Assembly (NCBI GenBank): GCA_040235375.1
Contig: JBECKQ010000464.1
Location: 1-19,706 of the forward strand
DNA length: 19,706 nt
Origin: JBECKQ01 sp040235375
Lineage (GTDB): Bacteria; Planctomycetota; Phycisphaerae; UBA1845
Reading direction: 5' to 3'
Both the position numbers and the translations under genes were made by a program. Below, piece by piece: positions 1 through 7,073 of this stretch (positions within the stretch are counted from its first letter, which is position 1; every line of letters begins with the position of its first letter). The notes under the pieces were generated by a model. That model was given only the letters and a program-made list of their open reading frames with translations, made no database searches and had not been told where the DNA came from.

Positions 1-782
1 GCTTTGTAAGACACGTCGACGCTGCGCCATTGGTAGCGGGCCATCTGGTCGGCGGCCTCGCGCAGCTCGCGGGCGATCTGCATGCGGTCCGCGTAATCTT
101 CGCTGAGTTCGAGGCCCCAGCCTTTCAGCCGCGCTTCGCGCACGCTGCGCAGGCGACTCGGGTTGGCCATGCAGCCGATGACCCGGCGGGGGTCGAGATC
201 GAGCAATGGCTGCGGCGGCTGCACGTCGGGGAACAGCGGCACGTTGGCGGCGCGAATGCCGCGGTAGGCGAGATAAAAGCACGTCGTGCTCTTCGACGTG
301 CGCGACACGCCGACGAGAACGACGTCGGCGTCGGCCAGTTCCTGCGGGCGGCAGCCGTCATCGTGGGCGAGCGTATATTCAACGGCGTCGATGCGGTCGA
401 AATGCGCCTGGTTGGATTTGTAGAGCATGCCCGGCGTGGCGCTGGGCGTGCTTTGCAGAAGATCGTACAGGCTGCCGAGCACCGGACCGAGCAGATCGAC
501 CGCGGGCACCATGTGATGCTGGGCGGCCGTCTGCATTGCATCGCGCACTTCCGGCGACACGAACGTGTAGACGATCAGGGCGCGGTCCGCCGCGGCGGAC
601 TTGACGAGACCGACGGCGTCAGCAGCGCTGTGGATGTTTGCGTGGCGAACGAGCTGCACGCGGGGAGCGTTGAACTGCACGAGCACGGCGCGCACGACCT
701 GCTCGACCGTGCGGCAGGTTCCGTCGGAGATGAGGTAGATCGAATGCGTGCTGTTGGTCTGGTCGGCGTTCATGATCATCAT
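1..782 (-). CDS. Pyruvate, phosphate dikinase / PEP synthase regulatory protein (DUF299), 3' end cut by window edge
   Basis: This family is a bifunctional ADP-dependent kinase and Pi-dependent pyrophosphorylase that switches PPDK or PEP synthase off and on, in the cytoplasm. About 260 residues are visible. Motifs are ISDGTCRTVE (residues 18-27; family LSDsTGeTae), DAVEYTLAHDDG (132-143; family IEYALxHDDG), and the P-loop GVSRTSKST (158-166), the family signature. The last visible residues, WRSVDVSYKA, match the start of the family's C-terminal segment, so I infer that only about 20-25 residues lie beyond the edge. The start is ambiguous among in-frame ATGs at 782, 779 and 773; no clear Shine-Dalgarno is seen. 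The dikinase itself is not in the window, so whether the target is PPDK or PEP synthase cannot be settled. A 311-residue plus-strand frame over this gene is its shadow. Confidence 0.93.
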   Translation of the reverse strand, partial: MMIMNADQTNSTHSIYLISDGTCRTVEQVVRAVLVQFNAPRVQLVRHANIHSAADAVGLVKSAAADRALIVYTFVSPEVRDAMQTAAQHHMVPAVDLLGPVLGSLYDLLQSTPSATPGMLYKSNQAHFDRIDAVEYTLAHDDGCRPQELADADVVLVGVSRTSKSTTCFYLAYRGIRAANVPLFPDVQPPQPLLDLDPRRVIGCMANPSRLRSVREARLKGWGLELSEDYADRMQIARELREAADQMARYQWRSVDVSYK

Positions 783-976
783 CCCGCGGCGCGCGTCACC
801 ATGGGTCGCGCGCGGCAAGGATACGACTTGGGCGGGGGAATGCCATCGTTCGCGCGTCGGTGTTTGATCGAAGCGGTGTCGTGCAGGCCGGCGCACGCGG
901 GCAAGCAGGATGTCCCGATTCACGACGAAGAGTCCCGCGCTGTGACACCGGGCCTGCCATGTTAGAGAATTGTTTG

Positions 977-992
977 GATACGTTGTCGTATC
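977..992. promoter_or_regulatory. Perfect 6-bp dyad, possible operator
   Basis: GATACG-ttgt-CGTATC is a perfect 16-bp dyad about 195 bp upstream of the DUF299 gene start (minus strand). It has the size of a dimeric regulator's operator, but no regulator is identified. Confidence 0.3.
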
Positions 993-1010
993 TGATCGTT
1001 GGGTAACACG

Positions 1011-1045
1011 CCCCAATCGAGCGAGTGGCGCGACTCGCTTTGGGG
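1011..1045. promoter_or_regulatory. Strong bulged stem-loop
   Basis: CCCCAA (1011-1016) pairs with TTGGGG (1040-1045), and AGCGAGT (1020-1026) pairs with ACTCGCT (1033-1039). That gives 13 base pairs with a 3-nt bulge (tcg) and a 6-nt loop (ggcgcg). About 20 nt downstream is an AAGGAGG sequence without an obvious start codon. A cis-regulatory RNA element is possible; it was not recognised as a known riboswitch. Confidence 0.45.
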
Positions 1046-1159
1046 AAAAGTCACCACAGACTAACAAGGAGGACCTGTCCGCCGAGAATCTGGGATACTT
1101 TACTTTTTTCACTGCTGGTGCGCGTGGCGCGTTACCTGCATTGTGAAGTATACTCTTAT

Positions 1160-1398
1160 CGGACCGGTAGCGGGCGTTCCGTCGGTTTTACCGGTCCGTA
1201 AGTCTCAGCGGTGATCTTAGAGGAGCGCGGGCGATTCAATCTCATTCTGGCGGCGTGCGCGGGCGGTCCGTCAGAAGGCCGTTGCGGCGCGCCAGCGCCT
1301 GCCGCTTGGTTTTGCGTGTAAGTGGTCGAGGGGAGCCGATCGGACGATGAGTCATGTCGTGAGCAGTCCATCGGTTGATCCTCTGGACCGTTTTTTCT
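1160..1398 (+). ncRNA. Candidate small RNA or attenuator leader ahead of two mini-ORFs
   Basis: A TATACT hexamer (1149-1154) would start transcription near 1160, exactly where the 10-bp inverted repeat CGGACCGGTA/TACCGGTCCG (1160-1169/1189-1198) begins. The element ends at a terminator-like sequence: CGGTT/GACCG (1372-1376/1386-1390) followed by six T (1391-1396). CGGTCC in the 5' repeat (1192-1197) is also complementary to GGACCG in the terminator arm (1385-1390), so two mutually exclusive folds can be drawn. No good -35 box was found. It may be a free RNA or the leader of the mini-ORFs at 1463 and 1561. Confidence 0.3.
1366..1398 (+). terminator. Possible intrinsic terminator
   Basis: Two overlapping short stems, GTCCA/TGGAC (1366-1370/1384-1388) and CGGTT/GACCG (1372-1376/1386-1390, one G-U pair), lead into TTTTTTCTTC. 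The T-tract is clear but the stems are short, so efficiency is uncertain. It lies about 50 nt upstream of the ribosome-binding site of the first mini-ORF. Confidence 0.4.
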
Positions 1399-1462
1399 TC
1401 GCCTCCTGAGCAGATGCTAATCGGGCGGTAAGAAGGGTCCCATGGTCGGGGAGGTCATTCTG

Positions 1463-1558
1463 ATGGATTTCGTGCAGTGGATGGGAGACGGACTGATTGT
1501 GGTCATCGGTTGGGTCGAAAACCTGATTCCGCTCATCCAGATCGGGATGGAGGGATAG
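1463..1558 (+). CDS. Hydrophobic mini-protein, 31 residues, unknown
   Basis: The peptide begins MDFVQWMGDGL and contains the hydrophobic run LIVVIGWVENLIPLIQIG, enough for one short membrane or amphipathic helix. The start at 1463 is chosen because GGGGAGG (1448-1454) sits 8 nt upstream; an in-frame ATG at 1442 would add seven residues but lacks such a site. The stop at 1556-1558 is followed two bases later by the next mini-ORF, whose Shine-Dalgarno lies inside this gene, so translation is probably coupled. No family is recognised. A small membrane regulator or type I toxin-like peptide are guesses only. Confidence 0.45.
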   Translation: MDFVQWMGDGLIVVIGWVENLIPLIQIGMEG

Positions 1559-1560
1559 AC

Positions 1561-1683
1561 ATGATTCGTTATCCCCTGACATCACGCGAGACGAAGGTCG
1601 TGAAGTGGATGGGTCGGGTGATGACGGTTCTGGCCGTCGCCACCATTGCCTTGATCGGCACGCTCGCGTTCGCGGGCGTGTAA
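1561..1683 (+). CDS. Single-span membrane mini-protein, 40 residues, unknown
   Basis: A basic, polar N-terminus (MIRYPLTSRETKVVKWMGR) is followed by one clear transmembrane helix, VMTVLAVATIALIGTLAFAG (about residues 20-39), ending at the C-terminus. GGAGG (1549-1553) lies 7 nt before the ATG, an excellent ribosome-binding site inside the preceding mini-ORF. Positive charge before the helix predicts an N-in topology. It converges on the kinase-CHASE2 gene, whose stop is 35 bp away. No family is recognised. The pairing of two tiny hydrophobic ORFs with strong translation signals supports real genes. Confidence 0.55.
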   Translation: MIRYPLTSRETKVVKWMGRVMTVLAVATIALIGTLAFAGV

Positions 1684-1710
1684 GGGCCGCGGCTCGGTCC
1701 GGCGCCTCTT

Positions 1711-1728
1711 GGGAACCGCTAGGTTCCC
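1711..1728. terminator. Hairpin between convergent genes, possible bidirectional terminator
   Basis: GGGAACC-gcta-GGTTCCC is a perfect 7-bp stem with a 4-nt loop. It lies 27 bp after the mini-ORF stop and overlaps the stop codon (1719-1721) of the convergent kinase gene. There is no T-tract on either side, so its terminator role is inferred from position. Confidence 0.4.
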
Positions 1729-4148
1729 GCGGGGACGCGATAGCGATTGCGCGCGAACTCGATGGCGAAGGAAGCCGTTGCGGCGAGGCAAAGCGCCGCG
1801 GCGAACATGAGCCCGTGAACCAGAATTCCGTTTCGCGCCTCCACTAGCAGCATGATGCACGCCAGGGCAGCGGCCGGCAGCAGCGCGAGCAACGCGCGCT
1901 GCGCGCGGGGCGACTGAAACCGGCCGGCGTATCTCGAAGGAAGCACACATCCGGCGAGCGCCAGAAGGGCGACGCCGATGTAGGCCGATGGCGTGAGCGG
2001 CGCCTCGGATCGGTACGAGACGTTGCCGAAAAGCCCCCTGACGCCGTCGGCCAGCAGGTAGCAGCCGGGCACGCCCTTGATGATTTGGTCGCCGTAGCGC
2101 ACGTCATGGCGGTCGGCCTGGAAGAGCCACCGAGGGTGGCGGAGATCACCCAAAACAACGATGCGCCCCGCGCAGCGCCGGTGAAGCTCATCGGGGCTGG
2201 CGGTCAGCAACCACTCGTAGGGAACCGTTCGCTCCTGCCAGAAGTCCGGTCGTTCGAGTGGGAAGGCCTTGCAGGCGAGGGCATCCCCCTCGCGTGCGCC
2301 GGGGGTGCCCGGGCTGTCGGCAGAGTTGTAGTAAAGCGTGGTAAGCTCGAGCGGGTCCGGGCGCGGGGCATCGCGGTCCGTGTCGAGCGGGTGATACACG
2401 AGACTGAACGACGATTTCTTCCCCGGTCGCCAGTCGGCGGCGACACGGCAGTCGGGATGAACGACGGCCGCGAACGCGGAGAGTATGAGCGAGGGGAAGA
2501 TGTGGTCGCGGCGGCGAAGCGCCATGACGAACTCTCCCTCGCGCGAGACCATGTCGCGGGCGAGGATCAGGCCGCAGCGCAGCGCCGGGCCGGCGCCGGT
2601 GAGGATCGTGTCGCTGAGATTGGGGCGGCCGTCTTCGTGATAGCGGTCGACGGCGACGACGACGGGCACGCCGGCCGCGCTCAGGCGTCGGGCGCCTTCG
2701 ACGAACGCGGCGTCACCGGGTTGAGGCGTGGGAAAGTAGTAATCCCAGACGACGGCGGCCGGGGCGGCGCCGGCCAGGCGCTTCATGATGCGCCCGTGCA
2801 GGCCGCGCCACGTCCTGATGTCGGCGGTGACGTCGACGAAGCCGTTCGAGGCGGCCAGGCGCGGCACGGCAGTGATCGTATCTTCGGAGATGCCGGCGAT
2901 GACAAACGCGTCGTCGATGCCGCTCAGATCGCCGGCGAGGCGGCCGCGCGTCTCCTTTTCGTAGTCCTGACCGCTCACTTCATAGCGAACGCCGAACAGC
3001 AATGAGATCGCGAAAAGAACGACCAGCACACCTCCCACCGTGGTAGTCCACAGGCCGAACCGCCAGTGCGCCGCGAGCCCGACGGCGATCCGCTGGAGCT
3101 GATACCAGAGAGGCAGGCGCCTGGTGAAGATCGACTTGCGCTCCAGGCAGCGGCCGATGTCGGTCGCCAGGTCGGCGGCGGATTGCAGACGGTGCTCCGG
3201 GTGATACGCGAGGCAGCGCGAAATCAGTGTTTCGAGCGGTTCGCCGAGCCGGGCGTCGTCGATGCGCGGGCGCTTCGGAATTTCGGTGCGGATGCGCTGG
3301 AGAAGAGCGTCGTGCGCGGAGGCGTCGTCGGTGGCATCGAGATCGTAGGGATAATCGCCGCCGGTGGCGATCTCGAACAGCATGATGCCGAGCGACCAGA
3401 TGTCGGACTTTCTGCTGACGGGGTAGAGGCCGCCCCACGCCTGCTCGGGTGACATGTATTTGTCAGTACCGAGGATAGAGCCGAGCGTGGTGCGTTTCTC
3501 GCGGACGCGCGTGGGCCAGTCTTCGCTCCTGGCGGCGGAAATCCCGAAGTCGATGAGCCAGGGCTGGCCGTCGGTGTCGACGAGAACGTGTGACGGCTTG
3601 AGATCGCGGTGAATGACGCCGCGATCGTGGACGGCGGCGACGATCTCGCAGACGCGCCGGAAGATGGCGAGGCGCTGCTCGAGCGTGCGCGTGTGGTGCT
3701 CGAGGTATTCGTCGAGCGAAAGCCCTTCGACCAGCTCCATGGCCAGCCAGGTCATGCCGCCGGCACGGCCCGAATCGAGGTAGCGGGCGACGTGCGGGCA
3801 GTCGATCTGCTTGAGGATTTCGATCTCGCGCTGCTGAAAACGCTCCTCCTCCGCGGCGGAGACGAACTGCAGGAGCTTGAGGGCGACGAAGCGCGGCCGG
3901 CCGTTGGACACATCGATGGCCTTGAACGCCGCGCCGGAGGCGCCCTGCCCGAGTCGGGCGGTGCAGAAGTAGCCGTTGATGACGGGCAGCGCCTCGGTCG
4001 GCCAGCGGTCGCGCAGCCACTGGGCGTCGCCGTGCTCACGAACCGCCCACTGGACGCAGTCGATCAGCTCGCGATCGGTAACGGTGGAGTCGCGAAGCTG
4101 CTGGAGAAGAAGCTCGGCGGCGGCGGCGTTCATGTCGGGCGGCGGCAT
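1719..4148 (-). CDS. Membrane Ser/Thr protein kinase with C-terminal CHASE2 sensor domain
   Basis: The 809-residue protein has a cytoplasmic Hanks-type kinase domain (about 60-335): glycine loop LGQGASGAAF (66-75), ATP lysine K91, HRDLK (180-184), DFG (200-202), SPEQ (233-236) and the SDIWSLG helix (248-254). One membrane span (about 366-386) leads to an extracytoplasmic CHASE2-like domain (about 390-710), then three spans (about 720-737, 751-769, 774-797). CHASE2 domains are thought to sense external signals. Oddity: the Mg-binding Asn of HRDLKxxN is His187 (HRDLKPSH), confirmed in the codons (CAC), so activity may be altered. M6 is an alternative start. The gene is divergent from a sigma-factor gene, a pairing known in planctomycetes, where kinase and ECF sigma factor are thought to act together. 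Family assignment is firm; the ligand is unknown. Confidence 0.94.
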   Translation of the reverse strand: MPPPDMNAAAAELLLQQLRDSTVTDRELIDCVQWAVREHGDAQWLRDRWPTEALPVINGYFCTARLGQGASGAAFKAIDVSNGRPRFVALKLLQFVSAAEEERFQQREIEILKQIDCPHVARYLDSGRAGGMTWLAMELVEGLSLDEYLEHHTRTLEQRLAIFRRVCEIVAAVHDRGVIHRDLKPSHVLVDTDGQPWLIDFGISAARSEDWPTRVREKRTTLGSILGTDKYMSPEQAWGGLYPVSRKSDIWSLGIMLFEIATGGDYPYDLDATDDASAHDALLQRIRTEIPKRPRIDDARLGEPLETLISRCLAYHPEHRLQSAADLATDIGRCLERKSIFTRRLPLWYQLQRIAVGLAAHWRFGLWTTTVGGVLVVLFAISLLFGVRYEVSGQDYEKETRGRLAGDLSGIDDAFVIAGISEDTITAVPRLAASNGFVDVTADIRTWRGLHGRIMKRLAGAAPAAVVWDYYFPTPQPGDAAFVEGARRLSAAGVPVVVAVDRYHEDGRPNLSDTILTGAGPALRCGLILARDMVSREGEFVMALRRRDHIFPSLILSAFAAVVHPDCRVAADWRPGKKSSFSLVYHPLDTDRDAPRPDPLELTTLYYNSADSPGTPGAREGDALACKAFPLERPDFWQERTVPYEWLLTASPDELHRRCAGRIVVLGDLRHPRWLFQADRHDVRYGDQIIKGVPGCYLLADGVRGLFGNVSYRSEAPLTPSAYIGVALLALAGCVLPSRYAGRFQSPRAQRALLALLPAAALACIMLLVEARNGILVHGLMFAAALCLAATASFAIEFARNRYRVPAGT

Positions 4149-4188
4149 CGGTCGTGCAAACGTTGCGGGCGAGAGAATGTCAGCATGT

Positions 4189-4239
4189 GACCCTGCCGCA
4201 CGACGCAGGGTCCGCCCCCGTTTTGCCCGGAAAGGGGGC
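4189..4239. promoter_or_regulatory. Two tandem hairpins in the kinase/sigma divergent region
   Basis: The first hairpin is GACCCTGC-8 nt-GCAGGGTC (4189-4212), a perfect 8-bp stem. The second is GCCCCC (4214-4219) with GGGGGC (4234-4239), extendable by TTT/AAA across a bulge. Both lie in the probable 5' leader of the kinase gene. They could be leader-RNA structures or operators. Confidence 0.4.
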
Positions 4240-4279
4240 TCGCGAAGCGCGTCACTCTGTTGATTCTACCGGGATTCTG

Positions 4280-4309
4280 TTGACAGCAAGAGCGCCGCGC
4301 GGTTATTGA
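4280..4309 (+). promoter_or_regulatory. Candidate sigma-70 promoter for the sigma-factor gene
   Basis: A perfect -35 box TTGACA (4280-4285) is separated by 18 bp from TATTGA (4304-4309), a weak -10 (three of six). Transcription would start near 4316, about 70 nt before the sigma-factor ATG. It is judged by eye only. Confidence 0.4.
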
Positions 4310-4385
4310 TCTGCTGGCGGAGCTTCATTGGCAAACCTGTGGTCGCAGAACCCGAGAAGGGATCGCGGCTCGTTCATCCATACCC

Positions 4386-4910
4386 ATGTCGGCCTGGTGG
4401 GCCAAGATAACGGCGGCGGAGCTGCTCGAGTTGCGACGGCGACTCGTGGGGCACCTGCGCCGGCAATTCCGGAACCTGCCCGAGAGCGAGCTCGAGGACC
4501 TGGTCCATTACGCGTTTATCAGGTTGTTCCGGCGGCGCGGCACGGTGTCGGCGGAGCGGGACGGGCTGTTCCGCTACCTGCGGACGGTGGCTTCCCGGGC
4601 GGGCGTGGACCGGATTCGGCGGATACGGCGGCGCAGCGAGCTGCTGCCGGAGGCGGCTCGGGAGCGGGATAGAGAGCTGGAAACGGGTGGGCAAGACGCC
4701 TCAACCGTCGAGTCGGCGGAGATTCATCAGAAAATCTGGCAGATTTTTTGCGCGCTGGACGAGGTCGAGCGCTTGATCATCTGGAGCCACGTTGTCGAGG
4801 GGCGATCCTTGCGGGCGATTGCCCGCGACCTCGATTTGAATTGGCACCGCGTTGCCGAGGTGGTTGACAAGGCACTTCGCCGGGCCCGTCGCGAACTCGG
4901 GCCGGACTGA
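4386..4910 (+). CDS. ECF-like RNA polymerase sigma factor
   Basis: The 174-residue protein has the two-domain layout of extracytoplasmic-function sigma factors. Region 2 (about 15-85) contains LEDLVHYAFIRLFRR (core binding) and LFRYLRTVASRAGVDRIRR (-10 recognition). Region 4 (about 115-172) contains ALDEVERLIIWSHVVEG and a helix-turn-helix SLRAIARDLDLNWHRVAEVV for the -35 element. No region 3 or C-terminal extension is present. It directs RNA polymerase to a specific promoter set. The divergent neighbour is a CHASE2 kinase, and in planctomycete kinase-linked ECF groups control by phosphorylation is proposed rather than by a membrane anti-sigma factor; no transmembrane anti-sigma gene is seen nearby. 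There is no strong Shine-Dalgarno before the ATG, so the start is moderately sure. Confidence 0.88.
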   Translation: MSAWWAKITAAELLELRRRLVGHLRRQFRNLPESELEDLVHYAFIRLFRRRGTVSAERDGLFRYLRTVASRAGVDRIRRIRRRSELLPEAARERDRELETGGQDASTVESAEIHQKIWQIFCALDEVERLIIWSHVVEGRSLRAIARDLDLNWHRVAEVVDKALRRARRELGPD

Positions 4911-4955
4911 CGAAGCGAGGTGGGGGCGACCTCGGCCTGGCGCCGGCGGAAGGGA

Positions 4956-5642
4956 ATGACTGCACCGATGAACGAACCGCAGCAAGATCCGAAACCTGCG
5001 AACGGGCGCGACGACCAGGCGAAGAGCGACGAGCGTCGCTTCCTCGTTCGGCTGCTCGACGACCTGAGCGCAACGAACCCCGAAGTCTGCGAGTCCTTGA
5101 TGCGCACGAACCCGGAGCTGGCCGAGCAGCACGCCGACGCCAGCCGGCTCCGGGTTCGCATCCACTCGGCCCTCAGAGGGCAGAGAGTTCCTCTCACCGC
5201 GGCACAAGAACAAATGGCCGAGCGCACACAGGCGTCGCTTGATGAACGGCGGGCCAAGAAAGCGTGCGAGTCCGCCATGCCGGGCATTCTGACGTCGGTG
5301 ACGCAACAACTGCCGCCGGAGAAGGCCGTCGAGCTGTATCGCAAGATCGCTCCGGTCTTCGTGTACCAGATGCTCGGGCGGTTGAACGCTTCGGCGAGCC
5401 TGAACGTCGTGCACAACGTGGTGGAACATCTGTGCAGCGAGGATGTGCAGCGCCGCCTGCAAGCGAGCGAGCACGTTCGCGACGCGATTCTCGAGGAGCT
5501 TCGCGTTGTGCTGGGTCGCTCGGAACTGGGCCTCGAGCTGAGCCGCAGCGAGATCGGACAGGTGCTCGAGGAGGCGGGAGCCACTCAAGATCTGATCGCG
5601 ATGGAGAATTGCATTCGCCTGTCGGCGTCGAAAGCGGGCTGA
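4956..5642 (+). CDS. Conserved-looking cytoplasmic protein of unknown function
   Basis: I do not recognise this 228-residue protein. It is soluble (no signal peptide or membrane span), rich in charged residues, and predicted almost wholly helical by eye, with segments such as RRFLVRLLDDL, PEKAVELYRKIAPVFVYQML and EHVRDAILEELRVVL. It lies 45 bp after the sigma-factor gene and 60 bp before the histidine kinase, on the same strand, so it probably belongs to the same transcript. A sigma-factor partner is possible by position, but no anti-sigma motif is seen. Start choice: ATG 4956 follows GGAAGGG too closely; ATG 4968 has the same site at about 13 nt; GTG 4920 is a third option. Confidence 0.72.
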   Translation: MTAPMNEPQQDPKPANGRDDQAKSDERRFLVRLLDDLSATNPEVCESLMRTNPELAEQHADASRLRVRIHSALRGQRVPLTAAQEQMAERTQASLDERRAKKACESAMPGILTSVTQQLPPEKAVELYRKIAPVFVYQMLGRLNASASLNVVHNVVEHLCSEDVQRRLQASEHVRDAILEELRVVLGRSELGLELSRSEIGQVLEEAGATQDLIAMENCIRLSASKAG

Positions 5643-5702
5643 CCCGAACCCGTGCGGCGGGACAGAGAGCGCTACCCCGTCATCCATCGCTGGGGAAAAG
5701 TC

Positions 5703-7073
5703 ATGGTCTTCGAGACAATCCCACCAAAGCGATCATCGCGCAGCAGTCTGCCGACCGACTGCCCTGTCCGATTCATCGGGATGGTTCACGAACCTGGGGA
5801 TTTCGCGGAAGGTCCGGGCTTTCTGTGCATGATGGCCCATTTCGGCCGAGCCCATTCCGGCATGCCCGCGGGCGTGCGGGGTTTGGTCACGGGGGCGATT
5901 CCGCCGGAGCCGCGCCTATGTCGCCAGTGCCGCGAACAGGCGGAAAACGCGCGGAAGATGCGACAACTGGGCACGATCACGACCGGTATCACGCACGATT
6001 TCAACAATCTCCTCACGGCCATCGTCGGGCAGGCCAACCTGGCTATGATGGGCCTGCCCGACGGGCATCCCGCGCGGACCAGCCTGAAGATGATCGAGAA
6101 GGCGGCCCAGCACGGCGGCGAACTGACCGACGCGCTTTTGCAGGCGGCGGGTGGCCGCGCGATGGAGCGGGCGCCATTGAACCTGACGCGACTGTTGACT
6201 GATTCGCTCGCGATGGTGCGCGCCATCGTGGGCGAACGCGTCGAGGTGTGGGCGTCGATCGAATCGGAGCCCGAGGTGTGGGTCGTCGGCAGCGCCCTCC
6301 AGTTGCGCCGCGTGATATTCAACCTGGTTGACAACGCGAGAAAAGCGATGCCCACGGGCGGGCGGCTGACGGTCGGGCTCCGCCGCCGCCCGGCGGGCCT
6401 GTTTGCCACCGGCGATCTTGATGGACCGGAAGTCGTGGAAATGAGCTTTGCCGACAACGGCGTCGGACTGTCCGCCGAGCTACGGTCGGCGTTATCGCGA
6501 ACCACCAGACACGACGCGCCTGGTTCGGGCCGAAACGGGCTCGGGCTTCACCTGGTGCGCGAGATCGTGCTGGATCACGGCGGGCGCCTGTCGGCGATGT
6601 CGCCGGCCGGCAGCGGCGCGCGATTTGTCGTGGCGCTGCCCGTTTGCTCCCCCGCGGTCGAACAGATGGCCGGCGCCTCTGCTGACGGTCGGCTTGGACA
6701 TCGGGCGAACCTGTTGCTTGTCGCCGCGGACGATCACGCGCGGAGCATTATGGCGTTCGCACTTCGCAGCAGCGGATTCGAAGTCGTGGAGGTGGCCGGT
6801 CTCGCCGCGGCGCGGCGCGCGGTGGAGGAAGCCAATCGCCCGTTCAGCGCGATGATCGTGGACGCGGACGACATTTCCGCGGGGGATGACGGTCTCGACC
6901 GGGCCAGCGATTCTTTGCCCGGCCGGGTGGTGACGTTGACCTCGGATCGTCGGGCGAAGGCAGCCAAGGATGCGCGGGTTCGTGTGCTGCACAAACCGGT
7001 GAGGCTCGATTCGCTGGCCATCACGGCGGCGCAGGTCATCAGCGAATCGCCGGAGCAGGAAGAGGCTGCGTGA
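5703..7073 (+). CDS. Hybrid sensor histidine kinase with C-terminal receiver-like domain
   Basis: Numbering starts from the ATG (456 residues). The N-terminal part (about 1-80) has no membrane span and contains four Cys (20, 42, 73, 76; the last pair is CRQC) and His 29, 46 and 51, perhaps a metal or redox sensor. The dimerisation/phosphoacceptor domain has THDFNNLL with His98. The ATPase domain has the N box NLVDNARKAM (Asn211), the G1 box FADNGVGL (about 250-256) and the G2 box GLGLHL (about 279-284). A receiver-like domain (about 335-448) keeps Asp387 or Asp389 (MIVDADD) and Lys431 (LHKP). GTG 5652 would extend the protein by 17 residues; ATG 5703 is preferred for the GGGGAAAAG upstream. 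The response regulator overlaps the 3' end by 4 bp, so the two form a cytoplasmic two-component pair. Confidence 0.92.
   Translation: MVFETIPPKRSSRSSLPTDCPVRFIGMVHEPGDFAEGPGFLCMMAHFGRAHSGMPAGVRGLVTGAIPPEPRLCRQCREQAENARKMRQLGTITTGITHDFNNLLTAIVGQANLAMMGLPDGHPARTSLKMIEKAAQHGGELTDALLQAAGGRAMERAPLNLTRLLTDSLAMVRAIVGERVEVWASIESEPEVWVVGSALQLRRVIFNLVDNARKAMPTGGRLTVGLRRRPAGLFATGDLDGPEVVEMSFADNGVGLSAELRSALSRTTRHDAPGSGRNGLGLHLVREIVLDHGGRLSAMSPAGSGARFVVALPVCSPAVEQMAGASADGRLGHRANLLLVAADDHARSIMAFALRSSGFEVVEVAGLAAARRAVEEANRPFSAMIVDADDISAGDDGLDRASDSLPGRVVTLTSDRRAKAAKDARVRVLHKPVRLDSLAITAAQVISESPEQEEAA

Larger units (their letters stand above)
783..1462. other. Long intergenic region with inverted repeats; no recognised gene
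   Basis: No convincing protein gene is seen in these 680 bases. In order they hold: a perfect dyad GATACG-ttgt-CGTATC (977-992); a 13-bp bulged stem-loop (1011-1045); an orphan strong Shine-Dalgarno AAGGAGG near 1066-1072 with no ATG or GTG at the proper distance; a T-rich patch (about 1098-1109); a TATACT hexamer (1149-1154) followed at once by a 10-bp inverted repeat (1160-1198); and a terminator-like element (1372-1398). This density of structure suggests regulatory RNA or operators. Confidence 0.6.

Noticed and set aside
30..965. 311-residue plus-strand frame
   Set aside because: It lies opposite the DUF299 gene, whose motifs are unmistakable on the minus strand. The plus frame is Arg/His/Ala/Val-rich with no family signature, typical of a high-GC antisense shadow.
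2085..4190. Plus-strand frames opposite the kinase (306, 128 and 193 residues)
   Set aside because: All are exact antisense shadows of a gene with complete kinase motifs, and none has a family signature of its own.
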